This document shows positions 42,771 through 52,416 of a stretch of 64,000 nucleotides of DNA, in pieces (positions within the stretch are counted from its first letter, which is position 1; every line of letters begins with the position of its first letter). The translations under genes were made by a program, and so were the position numbers. This stretch comes from Asticcacaulis sp. ZE23SCel15 (GTDB lineage: Bacteria > Pseudomonadota > Alphaproteobacteria > Caulobacterales > Caulobacteraceae), in NCBI RefSeq assembly GCF_030505395.1, contig NZ_CP130044.1:3023001-3087000 (forward strand), given 5' to 3'. Under the pieces are notes generated by a model. That model ran no database searches. It saw only the letters and a program-made list of their open reading frames with translations, and was not told where the DNA came from.

Positions 42771-43590
42771 AGATGAATACTCCCAATCGGTCAGCCGCCG
42801 CATAGGTGGCTACTTTGTCAACGACCAGCAGTTTCCCGACCTGCCCGACTATGCCACACAAACCGGCTTGCGCCACCGCCTCCACCGTCGATATACCAAT
42901 AGTCGGCATATCCAGACGTAAGTCCTGTATCGGCTTGGCCACCTTTGCCAAAACTCCCTTGCGATCCGCAAGCGAGCCTTTCAGGGCCGGTGAAAGACCG
43001 CTGATGCGTGCAAGCATCAAGTCAGTCCCCTCCTGAGCCTCAACGGCCAGTGTGATTTTATTTGCAACCACAGCCGCCTGACCAATGTCCAGAGCCCCGA
43101 TCACATTGGCAATACGAATAGCCTCAACCATATCGTCATGGCCTTTGGCGGACGGTTCAGGCCCAGCCTGCAGCCCGTGACCAACTAAAAGCTGCGGGTT
43201 AGCCTCATGCGCCCCTTCAATAACATACCCTTTAGACTCAAACATATGGGCAACTTGCCGCAGGAGGCTGTCATCACCACCCCGTCCTGCCGCCTGAATG
43301 GCGGGCAAATGGGCAGCCCCCCCGGCATCATGTTCAAGCGTATCAAAATCAGGTCGACGCACATAGCCGACCATACATATGTTTTGGCAGGCTTCCTGCG
43401 CCAACAGGCTGAAAATAAAACCAAAATCGCCTAGTCCGACATCGTAACCAGGATGATCTGTAAGCTCAGGTTCCGCAAATTCTTTGAGACGCAGGACGCA
43501 GTAGGGCCGATCGGTTGCCTTAAGATAGCGCGCCACTTCGACCGGAACCGCGCCCCCGCCCGCGATTAGCGCCAGTTTGCCCGACGTCAC
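42736..43590 (-). CDS. lpxI: UDP-2,3-diacylglucosamine pyrophosphatase LpxI
   Basis: A 284-residue LpxI (DUF1009) protein. Features: LALIAGGGAVPVEVARYLK, VGLGDFGFIFSLL, MVGYVRRPDF, LQAGPEPSAKGHDDMVEAIRI and VVANKITLAVEAQEGTDLML, with DMPTIGISTVEAVAQAGLCG near the end. It cleaves UDP-2,3-diacylglucosamine to lipid X, replacing LpxH of Gammaproteobacteria; typical of Alphaproteobacteria. It lies between lpxA and lpxB, overlapping lpxB by 35 bases. Confidence 0.95.
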   Translation of the reverse strand: MTSGKLALIAGGGAVPVEVARYLKATDRPYCVLRLKEFAEPELTDHPGYDVGLGDFGFIFSLLAQEACQNICMVGYVRRPDFDTLEHDAGGAAHLPAIQAAGRGGDDSLLRQVAHMFESKGYVIEGAHEANPQLLVGHGLQAGPEPSAKGHDDMVEAIRIANVIGALDIGQAAVVANKITLAVEAQEGTDLMLARISGLSPALKGSLADRKGVLAKVAKPIQDLRLDMPTIGISTVEAVAQAGLCGIVGQVGKLLVVDKVATYAAADRLGVFIYGFDDSDSPPR

Positions 43591-43594
43591 GGCT

Positions 43595-44383
43595 CTACTC
43601 CGCCGGCAGGCAAATGGGACGATTGGAATCCTCGCGAATAAAGTTCACGATTTCCACGATCTGCGCCACCTCGGAAAAGTTTTCGAGCACATCATCAAGG
43701 CGCTCCTGAAGTGTGCCCTCATCCGCGAACATCATCCGATATGCGGTACGCAGCGACAAAATCAGATCCCGTGAAAAACCACGGCGCTTAAGACCCACCA
43801 GATTGAGCCCCTCCAAACGAGCATGGTTCCCCCAGACCGAGCCATAGGGGATGACATCCTTGGTCACCATCGCCGCGCCACCCACGAAGCTATAGCGCCC
43901 GATACGCGCAAACTGATGCACGCCACATAACCCGCCCAGGAACACAAAATCACCGACCTGTACGTGCCCACCTAGCGATGCATTATTGGCCATGACGACA
44001 TTGTTCCCGACCACGCAGTCATGAGCTACGTGTGAGCCGACCATAAACAAACAGTCATTCCCGACGCGCGTGACCGCACCACCCTTGACGGTTCCAGTGT
44101 GCATGGTGACATGCTCCCGGATCTGATTCCGCTCGCCGACGATCAGACGCGTAACAGCGCTTTTGTCATGAGCCAAGTGCTGCGGATGACCACCCAAAAC
44201 CGCAAACGGATGGATCACCGTCCCCGCCCCGATTTCGGTATGGCCAGTAATCACGGCATGGGAGATCAGTTCTACCCCATCACCTAACACCGCGTCAGGT
44301 CCCACAATCGACCAGGGACCAATTTTGACATCCGCTCCGATTTTAGCTCCGTGGTGGATAATGGCGCTCGGATGAATAGTCAT
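43595..44383 (-). CDS. lpxA: UDP-N-acetylglucosamine acyltransferase LpxA
   Basis: A 262-residue LpxA with a left-handed parallel beta-helix of hexapeptide repeats ([20 protein letters not shown] onward) and a C-terminal helical part. The catalytic His is in [30 protein letters not shown] and [16 protein letters not shown] are family motifs. It adds the 3-O-acyl chain to UDP-GlcNAc, the first step of lipid A synthesis, using acyl-ACP. Ends four bases before lpxI starts; starts directly at the end of fabZ. Confidence 0.96.
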   Translation of the reverse strand: MTIHPSAIIHHGAKIGADVKIGPWSIVGPDAVLGDGVELISHAVITGHTEIGAGTVIHPFAVLGGHPQHLAHDKSAVTRLIVGERNQIREHVTMHTGTVKGGAVTRVGNDCLFMVGSHVAHDCVVGNNVVMANNASLGGHVQVGDFVFLGGLCGVHQFARIGRYSFVGGAAMVTKDVIPYGSVWGNHARLEGLNLVGLKRRGFSRDLILSLRTAYRMMFADEGTLQERLDDVLENFSEVAQIVEIVNFIREDSNRPICLPAE

Positions 44384-44893
44384 TTATTTCGGGCTCTCGA
44401 CAACCATGGCTGCGAATTCGCACTCACAGACGACCTTGCCGTTGACATAGGCTTCGCCTTTGAATTTGAAGACATCACCGCGGTGACGCAAAACCTCCAC
44501 CTTCATATGAAGCGTATCGCCAGGACGCACAGGACTTCTGAAGCGAGCGCCATCCACCGACATAAAGAAAATAGTTTTGCCTTCGACGTCAGCATCCAGA
44601 GATTTCGACATCAGGACCGCACCGGTCTGCCCAATAGCTTCGATGATCAGAACACCGGGCATGACGGGATTTTCAGGAAAATGTCCCGGAAAGAACGGCT
44701 CATTAAACGTGACGTTCTTGATGCCGGTCATGGTTTTATTCTTGACCCAGTTCTCACCACGATCAATCAACAAAAATGGATACCGATGCGGTATACGCCG
44801 GAGAATTTCAGCGTAATCTATACTTTCCCCCGCCACAACGTCGGTGTTATCGGCCTTAATTTCGGCCACGGCCTGATCGGCGTCTTCTGTCAT
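44384..44893 (-). CDS. fabZ: 3-hydroxyacyl-ACP dehydratase FabZ
   Basis: A 169-residue FabZ. IPHRYPFLLIDR, the catalytic His in FFPGHFPENPVMPGV and Glu in LIIEAIGQTGA are intact. It dehydrates 3-hydroxyacyl-ACP in fatty acid synthesis and competes with LpxA/LpxD for the same substrate. ATG 44893 is chosen because it lies 7 bases after the lpxD stop; a longer open frame to 45046 would overlap lpxD and adds basic, unlike residues. It has about 20 extra N-terminal residues compared with E. coli FabZ (TEDADQAVAEIKADNTDVVA). Confidence 0.94.
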   Translation of the reverse strand: MTEDADQAVAEIKADNTDVVAGESIDYAEILRRIPHRYPFLLIDRGENWVKNKTMTGIKNVTFNEPFFPGHFPENPVMPGVLIIEAIGQTGAVLMSKSLDADVEGKTIFFMSVDGARFRSPVRPGDTLHMKVEVLRHRGDVFKFKGEAYVNGKVVCECEFAAMVVESPK

Positions 44894-44900
44894 TGAGTGG

Positions 44901-45917
44901 TTAACCCTTATCTTTCTGAGCCGCCTGTTTAGACAGCCAAGCCGCTTCGCGCAAGAACTGACGCGACGGTTTAGCCGGAAAACCAGACCACATCTCGCCT
45001 TCGGGCACATCTTTATAGACAACCGCCCCCGCAGCCACCTTGGCACGCGCGCCCACAGCTATATGGTCTATCAATCCGGCACGGCCACCAAACATAGCAC
45101 CATCACCGATGCGGGCCGATCCTGAAATGCCAGCGTGAGCCGCAATAATGCACTGGCGGCCAATCTGAACATTATGGGCGATCTGGACCATATTGTCGAT
45201 CTTGGTCGCTTCACCGATCACCGTATCATCATAGGCGCCGCGATCAATACAGGTTCCGGAACCGACGCTAATGTCATCCTGCAAGATAACCCGGCCAAGT
45301 TGAGGCACGTCAACCAGCCCGCGCTCATCGCCACTCACCCCAAAGCCCGCTTCTCCGATATGCGCACCGGAGGCAATATGAACACGATCCCCCATTAGAG
45401 TGCAGTATATTGTGGCGTGAGCCCCAATCCGGCAATTACGGCCAATAGTACAGCCCGGCCCGATAACACTGTAGGCTTCTAACCGCGTACCCGACCCGAT
45501 TTCTGCATTTTGACCAATAACCACACCGATGCCGATATAAACATCGTCTTCAATGCGTGCTGTTGGGTGTACTGAGGCCATGCCGTCGTGACGAACAGGC
45601 TTATAAAGGGCATTTGCCAGTCGTGCCCACGCCGCCTGTGGTGATTTCACAACCAGAGCCAGCCCCTCCGCAGGCACCATCGCGGCGTCATCCTCGCTCA
45701 CGAATACAAAACCGGCGCGCGTTTTTTTCAACGAAGACAAATAGCGTCTATCACTGAAAAATGCAGCCTCATCGGGCCCCGCAACGGATAAAGGGGCGCA
45801 GGCCTTTATTGGCCCGCCCCCTTTAACGGAAGTCTCAGTATATTTCGCCCGTGTAAGCGCCACGACCTGGTCCAAATTGAGACTTGACGCGACCTCAAAA
45901 AATCTCAGATCAGGCAT
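44901..45917 (-). CDS. lpxD: UDP-3-O-acylglucosamine N-acyltransferase LpxD
   Basis: A 338-residue LpxD: an N-terminal uridine-binding domain (about 1-105) followed by the hexapeptide-repeat beta-helix (about 110-300). The catalytic His is in DNMVQIAHNVQIG; IDRGAYDDTVIGEATKIDN precedes it, and GGRAGLIDHIAVG with MWSGFPAKPSRQFLRE closes the family pattern. It adds the second 3-hydroxyacyl chain, giving UDP-2,3-diacylglucosamine. Follows the skp/ompH-like gene in the order usual for Proteobacteria. Confidence 0.96.
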   Translation of the reverse strand: MPDLRFFEVASSLNLDQVVALTRAKYTETSVKGGGPIKACAPLSVAGPDEAAFFSDRRYLSSLKKTRAGFVFVSEDDAAMVPAEGLALVVKSPQAAWARLANALYKPVRHDGMASVHPTARIEDDVYIGIGVVIGQNAEIGSGTRLEAYSVIGPGCTIGRNCRIGAHATIYCTLMGDRVHIASGAHIGEAGFGVSGDERGLVDVPQLGRVILQDDISVGSGTCIDRGAYDDTVIGEATKIDNMVQIAHNVQIGRQCIIAAHAGISGSARIGDGAMFGGRAGLIDHIAVGARAKVAAGAVVYKDVPEGEMWSGFPAKPSRQFLREAAWLSKQAAQKDKG

Positions 45918-45941
45918 GAGTGTTTACGGACGTCCTGTTAT

Positions 45942-46610
45942 TTAGTTCTTTTTAGTTGCCGCGGCCGGTGCCGGGGCGGCTGCCGTCGGACGGGCTTGCG
46001 GCGTAATGCGCTCACGATCAAAGGTCATGGTCTTCTTGACAGCGTTAAGCTTGGTCACAACCTGTCCGGTTATATCCATAGCCGGGTTGGCGAAAAGAAC
46101 CGAATTACGATCAACCAGAATCCCGCAACCCTTTTCCGTATAAACGGCACGCAGTTGGGGTTCAAGGTCAGTGGCGATTTGACGCTGGGCCTTGGCTTCG
46201 GTTGCCTGAAGTTCCTGACCGCGCAATTGCACCTTCTGTTCAAAGCCCTGAACCTTACCCTGGAAGGCCTGAGCCTTGGTTTGCAGGGCCTCACCTTGCA
46301 GGGTCTTTGCGTTGACCTGATCCTGCAGTGATTTACCTTCGGTTTCAATGGCGGTGCGCTCAGGCTTGATTTCAGCCTCAACCGCAGCGCTCAACTGGCG
46401 CATACGCTCACCGGCAGCCTTGCCCATGTCAGAGCCGGCAATGGCGTCTTCAACTGAATAGACGCAGACGCCCGGAATCACCGGACCTGGGTTCATGGCC
46501 GGTTGCGCCGGGGCAGCAGCCGGTGCCGTCTGGGCCGAAACCTGACCGGCCATAAGCGCCGCAGCGCTGGCGAGAACGAGCAGAGATTTTTTCATCGATG
46601 TAACACTCAT
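45942..46610 (-). CDS. OmpH/Skp-family periplasmic chaperone
   Basis: A 222-residue exported protein. Signal peptide: KKSLLVLASAAALMAGQVSAQ from residue 7. The middle (about 75-175) is long, charged and helical with many Gln, Lys and Ala, as in Skp tentacles (AQAFQGKVQGFEQKVQLRGQ), and the end is Ala/Pro-rich. Skp holds unfolded outer-membrane proteins for BamA. ATG 46610 is taken as start; a longer frame to 46763 would overlap bamA, and ATG 46595 is the alternative. It lies 44 bases after bamA, the standard position. Confidence 0.9.
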   Translation of the reverse strand: MSVTSMKKSLLVLASAAALMAGQVSAQTAPAAAPAQPAMNPGPVIPGVCVYSVEDAIAGSDMGKAAGERMRQLSAAVEAEIKPERTAIETEGKSLQDQVNAKTLQGEALQTKAQAFQGKVQGFEQKVQLRGQELQATEAKAQRQIATDLEPQLRAVYTEKGCGILVDRNSVLFANPAMDITGQVVTKLNAVKKTMTFDRERITPQARPTAAAPAPAAATKKN

Positions 46611-46654
46611 GGCTTTGTTGCTTTCCCGGAGATGTGCCTCCGGAGATAAACGGT

Positions 46655-49036
46655 TTAAAACTGGGTCGACTGCGAGAAACGGAAAGTTTCCGTCTTGTCG
46701 TAATCTTCGCGCGAGAGGACCTGTGAAATATCGAACTGGATCGGCCCCATAGGGGATTTCCAACGAATGGTTACACCGGCTGCTGCCCGCAATGACATAT
46801 CATCTACGATATTTGTGTTCACGGTGCTACCACTCATCTTAAGGCGGTCATCTACACCGCCGAGCGTACCGAAATCCACGAATAAGGCTGTTTTGAGGCC
46901 GTACTGCTCAGGCAGACCGTTCGGGATGCCCAGTTCGACCGTACCGATGGCATAGGTTTGGCCGCCCAGGGCATAGGTTGAGCTTTGATCGCGCGGGCCA
47001 ATACCGGCATTTTCAAAGCCGCGGAACGTCGTGCCGCCCTTGAAGAAGCGGTCATTGATGCGGACTGCGTCACCGCCAAATGGGGTTATATTTCCGGCTA
47101 AACCTTGCAGATGCAGGATCATGTCCTTACGGAAGCCGTAATACCAATGCGCCTCAAGTTCAGAGCGAACATATTTCACGTCACCGCCCAGGCCCGCAAA
47201 ATCCTGACGGGCAATAGCCTGCCAGCCGCGCGTCGCCTGCACAAAGTCATTCCGACGGTCGAACGACAAGGTGTAGCCCACGCTCGATGTCACGCCGGTG
47301 CCGCAGCTATAGATAAGGTCATCACACTGGGTTGATGTGGTGCCGTAGGACAAGTCGTCCGAACGCAGGTTGTAGCGCAGGCGCAGCAGGCTATAGCCAT
47401 TCAGGCTGTAGCCCAGACGCAGACCAAAACCGTTACTTTCGGACTTATAACTGGTGTATTCCGAGTAATCGAGCGCCGATGAGAACAGGTCGATACCGGC
47501 CTGCACATCACAATTCAAGAAATGCGGTTCAGTAAAGCTGATGTCGACATTTCTCTGGATAGAGCCCGTTGAAATCCGGGCCCGCACGTTCTGGCCACGA
47601 CCGCGGAAGTTACGCTCAGTGATACCCACGTCAAAAATGAACTTTTCATAAGACGAGAAGCCTGCCCCAAACGACAGTTCGCCGGTGGGCTGCTCCGTGA
47701 CCGCCACTTCGATATTGGTCTTGTCAGCCGTAGTCGATGGCACTTCCTTGATTTCAACGTCTTTGAAGAACCCAAGCGCGTTGACATACATCTTAGAGCG
47801 CTCAAGCAGGGCCTTATTGTAGGCATCGCCTTCGGACAGCAGCATTTCGCGACGCACGACACGGTCGAGCGTGCGGCCATTGCCGACCACATCGATCTTA
47901 TCGATATAGACGCGCGCACCTTCGCGGACATTATAGGTCACATCAACGGTACGGTTCTGAGGATCGCCCTCGTCACGCGGGCGAATGTCCACAAACGCAA
48001 AACCTGCGGAACCGGCCGCAAAGGTCAGATTATCGACGCCTTTTTCGATCAGATCGCTTTCATAGAGATCGCCGCCTTTGAACGGAATAACGCGTTCCAG
48101 ATTCTGGGCATTCAGTTTGTCGTTTTCGGTTTTGACCGTAACACGACCGAAGTTATATTTTTCACCTTCGTCCAGCGTGTAGGTTATCGCAAAGTCCTTA
48201 CGATCCGGCGACAGTTCAGCCACGGACGACACCACGCGGAAATCATAGTAACCGCGATTGGTGTAGTGCTTTCTCAACTGTTCACGGTCGTAATCCATAC
48301 GGTCCGGATCATAGTTGTCGTTCGACGAGAAGAACTTCCACCAGATCGACTTTTTGGTGACGACGACACTTGAAAGATCGCTGTCCGAGAAAGCTTTGTT
48401 ACCGATAAAGTTCATGCTCGACACACCGGTCTTGACGCCTTCATCGATTTCAAAAATCAGATCGACACGCTTTTGCGGCAGCTCAACGATCTTGGGCGTG
48501 ACGGTCGCCGAAATCCGGCCAGAGCGGCGGTAAAGTTCAATAATACGCTGAACATCGGCCTGAACCTTGGCACGGGTAAACACACCACGGGGACGGATGG
48601 TCACTTCCTCACGCAGCTTGTCTTTGGATAGGGCGCTGTTGCCTTCAAAAACCACTTGGTTGATGATCGGGCTTTCGACAACGCTGACCACCATTTCAGC
48701 GCCATTCATGACGATCTGAACGTCGGAAAACAGTTCTGTGCGGAATAGGGTTTTTACCGATTGGTCGATCGCCAGAGGCGTTGCGGGCTGGCCCACCTGC
48801 ACCGGCAGATACGAAATGATCGTCTGCGAATCGATGCGCTCATTACCTTCGACACGGATACGGCCAATATTGATCGCCGCTTGTGGTGCCACCGCTGGCT
48901 GGGTCTGCACCGGATCAACAGGCGCCGTTTGCGCCATGGCCGGAGTGGTCAGAAGCCCTAGGCTTAGAAACGCCAGAACGCTGACGCCCGATTGAAGCTT
49001 TCGTGAAGAAGTATGCACGTTGAGGCCCTTAGTCAT
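46655..49036 (-). CDS. bamA: Outer-membrane protein assembly factor BamA
   Basis: A 793-residue BamA: signal peptide ending AMAQ, five POTRA domains (about 45-425; INIGRIRVEGNERI begins the first) and a C-terminal 16-strand barrel. The conserved loop motif FKGGTTFRGF near residue 665 is the VRGF-type motif needed for function, and the last residue is Phe (SQSTQF). It is the central insertase for outer-membrane beta-barrel proteins, including the TonB receptors in this window. Between rseP and skp as in most Alphaproteobacteria. Confidence 0.96.
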   Translation of the reverse strand: MTKGLNVHTSSRKLQSGVSVLAFLSLGLLTTPAMAQTAPVDPVQTQPAVAPQAAINIGRIRVEGNERIDSQTIISYLPVQVGQPATPLAIDQSVKTLFRTELFSDVQIVMNGAEMVVSVVESPIINQVVFEGNSALSKDKLREEVTIRPRGVFTRAKVQADVQRIIELYRRSGRISATVTPKIVELPQKRVDLIFEIDEGVKTGVSSMNFIGNKAFSDSDLSSVVVTKKSIWWKFFSSNDNYDPDRMDYDREQLRKHYTNRGYYDFRVVSSVAELSPDRKDFAITYTLDEGEKYNFGRVTVKTENDKLNAQNLERVIPFKGGDLYESDLIEKGVDNLTFAAGSAGFAFVDIRPRDEGDPQNRTVDVTYNVREGARVYIDKIDVVGNGRTLDRVVRREMLLSEGDAYNKALLERSKMYVNALGFFKDVEIKEVPSTTADKTNIEVAVTEQPTGELSFGAGFSSYEKFIFDVGITERNFRGRGQNVRARISTGSIQRNVDISFTEPHFLNCDVQAGIDLFSSALDYSEYTSYKSESNGFGLRLGYSLNGYSLLRLRYNLRSDDLSYGTTSTQCDDLIYSCGTGVTSSVGYTLSFDRRNDFVQATRGWQAIARQDFAGLGGDVKYVRSELEAHWYYGFRKDMILHLQGLAGNITPFGGDAVRINDRFFKGGTTFRGFENAGIGPRDQSSTYALGGQTYAIGTVELGIPNGLPEQYGLKTALFVDFGTLGGVDDRLKMSGSTVNTNIVDDMSLRAAAGVTIRWKSPMGPIQFDISQVLSREDYDKTETFRFSQSTQF

Positions 49037-49133
49037 ATGTTCTGTATCATTTTTATGTTCGGACGGCGGTCCGTGTTTCGCTAACCATAAACAATCGCAG
49101 CCACCGGCACTTCGGTATTTGCAGAGTTGTTAA

Positions 49134-50333
49134 TTACGAAAACAGTCCCCCAAAGAATTTCACTACCCCTGTATGATTTAGATCGTTCCAAGTCGCGAAC
49201 AACATCAAACCCAGCAGGGTTACAAGTCCCAGTCTGTAGCCATAGCCCTGTATGGCCGAATTTAGCGGCTTTTGCATAACCGCCTCATAGGTATAAAACA
49301 AGAGGTGACCACCATCCAGCACCGGCACCGGCAGCAGATTAAGGAAGCCAATGCCCACCGAAATGACCGCGGCCATAGTGATCATGTTTAAAGCAACTAA
49401 AAGCAGCCTCTCTTCTAAAGGTGCCTTCACTTTCATGGTTTCAGAAGTAATATCTCCGGTGGCCTTAGTCATACCAATAATACCGCTTAGCTGGTCACCA
49501 TTTTCTTTTCCCGCGAAAATGCGGCCAATATAGGTCACATTCGTATCAAGCACTTGCCAGGTCATTTTGGCCCCTTCGACAAGCGCCGTGTGCGGCGCAA
49601 ACCGCTGCCAGCGCATATCGCCGCCCATCTCAATACCTAAACGACCGGCCTTGATGCGATGCCCCCCTGAGCCAACTTCACGTTCTTTACGCGCAGGCGT
49701 TGCTTTCAGAACAACCGATGCGCCGTCACGCAGTACGGTAATGTCGATCGTACTATCCGCCCGCATCATGATGAGGGTGAGGGCATCCTGATGATTTTCG
49801 ACATCGCGACCATCGATTTCTGTGATGAGGTCACCGGGTTTAAAGCCCGCCGCTGCCGCCGGAGAGTTTGGCTCAACGCTAACGACACTTGCGGGCGTTT
49901 GCCCTTTGCCGATAAACATCAGTACGCCCGCAAACAGCACAATCGCCAGAACGAAATTGGCAAAAGGCCCCGCAGCGACGATTAGCATCCGCTGCCAGAC
50001 CGGCTTGAAATGGAAATAAGCTTTTTCCGCCCCCTCGCCTTCTTTGGCGACAATGGCGGTGCGAGCAGCATCGAGTTCCTTGGCATCCGGCGACATAGAG
50101 GACACATGCTCATCACCGGCAAATTTCACATATCCGCCCAAAGGAATGGCGCTCAGGCACCATTCAACCCCGTTTTTATCGGTACGCGCCAAAAGCTTGT
50201 GTCCGAAACCTACTGAAAAACGCTCAATCTTAGTCTTGAACAACCGCGCGACGCTGAAATGACCCAGTTCATGAATCGTCACAATGACACTAATCAGAAT
50301 CAGAAATTGCAAGATGGTGACAATAGCATGCAT
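49134..50333 (-). CDS. rseP: Site-2 intramembrane metalloprotease RseP
   Basis: A 399-residue S2P protease. The zinc site HELGH is in IVTIHELGHFSVARL of the first membrane helix, and PVPVLDGGHLLFYTYEA holds the third ligand Asp in the second catalytic helix. A PDZ domain lies between them (about 130-260: VSVEPNSPAAAAGFKPGDLITEID). It cleaves anti-sigma factors or signal peptides in the inner membrane as part of the envelope stress response. Gene order dxr-rseP-bamA is typical. Confidence 0.96.
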   Translation of the reverse strand: MHAIVTILQFLILISVIVTIHELGHFSVARLFKTKIERFSVGFGHKLLARTDKNGVEWCLSAIPLGGYVKFAGDEHVSSMSPDAKELDAARTAIVAKEGEGAEKAYFHFKPVWQRMLIVAAGPFANFVLAIVLFAGVLMFIGKGQTPASVVSVEPNSPAAAAGFKPGDLITEIDGRDVENHQDALTLIMMRADSTIDITVLRDGASVVLKATPARKEREVGSGGHRIKAGRLGIEMGGDMRWQRFAPHTALVEGAKMTWQVLDTNVTYIGRIFAGKENGDQLSGIIGMTKATGDITSETMKVKAPLEERLLLVALNMITMAAVISVGIGFLNLLPVPVLDGGHLLFYTYEAVMQKPLNSAIQGYGYRLGLVTLLGLMLFATWNDLNHTGVVKFFGGLFS

Positions 50334-50353
50334 GTAGCGCGTATCTCTCTGGT

Positions 50354-51574
50354 TTAGGCGCGAAGCTTTGGAACGCTTGAGGCTGAACGATCACAAAAGC
50401 CGCCCACCAGAGCGCGAATGCGAGCATCAAGCTCAAGAATAGTCCCGACATCCTGACTTGTGTCATTAATCGCTTTAGAAGGCAATTGGGCCCGCATCAT
50501 GGCAGCTTCGACATTTTCGGCGATTTGCGTAAAGGCGAGGCGTTTCTGCAAAAAGGCGGCAACGCAAACCTCATTGGCGGCGTTAAAGACGACCGGCATG
50601 TCGCCACCAGCCTTAAGGGCCTCACGCGCCAGCTTTAACATCGGGAACGCGTCTTCATCTGGCGCTTCAAACGTCAAAGCCCCAAGGGTTTTGAGATCAA
50701 ATCCCGGCGCCTGCCAGGCTGTGCGACGCGGCCAGTTCAGGCAATAGGAAATCGGCACCCGCATATCCGCCGGCCCCATCTGAGCCAGACTGGAGCCATC
50801 CTTATATTCCACCATCGAATGAATGACCGACTGCGGATGGATCACCACATCAATCTGATCGGCAGGCATATCAAACAAATAGGCAGCCTCAATGAATTCA
50901 AGGCCTTTGTTGGCCAGACTGGCGCTATCGATCGTGATCTTAGCCCCCATCGACCAGTTCGGATGCTTTAGCGCTTGCTCAACCGTAACCCGGCTCAACT
51001 GATCGCGGCTGTAGCCTCTGAAAGGCCCGCCTGATGCCGTCAGCACAAGGCGATTGACCATATCCTTTTGGGTGCCATCAAGGACTTGGAAAATGGCGTT
51101 GTGCTCAGAATCAACGGGCAAAATACACCCGCCAGCCGCTTTCGCACGCGCCAGTAAGGCCGGACCGCAGCATACCAGGGCTTCTTTGTTGGCCAAGGCC
51201 ACAGTCGCACCGGTTCCCGCTGCCGCCCAAACTGGCTCAAGGCCCGCAATACCGACTATGGCAGCCATAACCCAGTCCACCGGACGGGACGCCGCCTCAA
51301 TCACCGCAGCGTCGCCACAGGCAATCTCAAGGCCTGAGCCCTCCATCAGGCTCTGAAAAGCGCCCCACGATTCAGTGTCGGCAATGACCGTTAAGTTGGG
51401 GCGAAATTTGCGCGCCTGTTGCGCCAAAAGCTCAATATTTTTACCGCCACACAGAACATCGATGCGGTACTTAGGCTCAATCGCGTTCAATTCTTCGATC
51501 AGCGCCAGAGTCGACACACCTATGGACCCGGTAGATCCCAAAACCGTGACGGACTTTGGCAGCGCATTTAGCAT
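50354..51574 (-). CDS. dxr: 1-deoxy-D-xylulose-5-phosphate reductoisomerase
   Basis: A 406-residue Dxr (IspC). The NADPH site is VLGSTGSIGVSTLALI at the N-terminus; ANKEALVCCG, PVDSEHNAIFQ, TASGGPFRGY and HPNWSMGAKITIDSASLANKGLE line the substrate and metal site. It makes 2-C-methylerythritol 4-phosphate, the committed step of the non-mevalonate isoprenoid pathway, feeding undecaprenyl synthesis by UppS two genes upstream. It shares one base with the cdsA stop. Confidence 0.96.
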   Translation of the reverse strand: MLNALPKSVTVLGSTGSIGVSTLALIEELNAIEPKYRIDVLCGGKNIELLAQQARKFRPNLTVIADTESWGAFQSLMEGSGLEIACGDAAVIEAASRPVDWVMAAIVGIAGLEPVWAAAGTGATVALANKEALVCCGPALLARAKAAGGCILPVDSEHNAIFQVLDGTQKDMVNRLVLTASGGPFRGYSRDQLSRVTVEQALKHPNWSMGAKITIDSASLANKGLEFIEAAYLFDMPADQIDVVIHPQSVIHSMVEYKDGSSLAQMGPADMRVPISYCLNWPRRTAWQAPGFDLKTLGALTFEAPDEDAFPMLKLAREALKAGGDMPVVFNAANEVCVAAFLQKRLAFTQIAENVEAAMMRAQLPSKAINDTSQDVGTILELDARIRALVGGFCDRSASSVPKLRA

Positions 51575-52416
51575 CAGAGCACGGTTCCCAGCATGACCAG
51601 AAGACGGATACCACCAATAGCGACAATCGCAAACATCAGACCGTCCACCCGATCAAGCAGACCACCATGCCCCGGAATGAGCGAACCCGAATCCTTGACG
51701 CCGTAGCGTCGCTTCAGCATCGATTCCCACAGATCGCCCGCCATAGTGGCCAAAGCCGTCAGGAGCCCTACGATCTGCGCCGATGTGCTCGATTTAAAAA
51801 GCCCCGTAAGATCGGACAAGGTCCCTGCGGCCAGCATCCCCGCCATCATGCCGCCCGCAAACCCCGCCCAGGTCTTATTCGGAGAATACTTGCGCCAAAG
51901 CTTGGGCCCACCGACAGCCCGACCGACCAAATAGGCCGCACTGTCCGCCGTCCAGGCGATCAGGAAGGCAAACAGCACCCATTCAAAGCCATTGCCGGTC
52001 TGACGCAGCCAAATCAAAACGAAGGCGGGCCAGCCAATGTAACAGGCACCATAGGCCGCATCCCGCCACGGCCCGCCTAAACGACGGATATAGGCGGCAG
52101 AACAGGCTGCTCCAAACAGCAAAAGGACCACGGAGACAAGCGGATGAAATGGATCGTAGGGCTTATTCAGCGCCTCAGCAAATATGCCTGCCAATGCCGG
52201 CAAACAGACCGCAACGGCCATGCGTGTCGGCGTTTTGGGCGCTGCCATAGCGCCCCACTCAATACTGAGTAAGGCCACCCCGACACTGATCAGAACCAAA
52301 AACGCCCAATCGCCAAGATGCACAATATAAAGTACAACCGGCACCAGAACGATGGCGGAAGCGATGCGAATACTCAGTTCCCGAATGGACGACCCTGTGG
52401 ATTTAGGCGGAGACAT
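51574..52416 (-). CDS. cdsA: Phosphatidate cytidylyltransferase CdsA
   Basis: A 280-residue integral membrane enzyme with about eight hydrophobic segments. The C-terminal signature SxxKRxxxxKDSGxxxPGHGGxxDRxD is present as SMLKRRYGVKDSGSLIPGHG followed by GLLDRVDG, with the metal-binding Asp residues. FLIAWTADSAAYLVGRAVGG holds the earlier Asp. It makes CDP-diacylglycerol for phospholipid synthesis. It starts 14 bases within the end of uppS. Confidence 0.96.
   Translation of the reverse strand: MSPPKSTGSSIRELSIRIASAIVLVPVVLYIVHLGDWAFLVLISVGVALLSIEWGAMAAPKTPTRMAVAVCLPALAGIFAEALNKPYDPFHPLVSVVLLLFGAACSAAYIRRLGGPWRDAAYGACYIGWPAFVLIWLRQTGNGFEWVLFAFLIAWTADSAAYLVGRAVGGPKLWRKYSPNKTWAGFAGGMMAGMLAAGTLSDLTGLFKSSTSAQIVGLLTALATMAGDLWESMLKRRYGVKDSGSLIPGHGGLLDRVDGLMFAIVAIGGIRLLVMLGTVL

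Noticed and set aside
44894-45046. A 51-residue N-terminal extension of FabZ
   Set aside because: It would lie within lpxD in another frame; the ATG at 44893 lies right after the lpxD stop and gives a normal FabZ.
46611-46763. An N-terminal extension of the Skp-like protein
   Set aside because: It would run into bamA and precede the signal peptide, which must be at the N-terminus.
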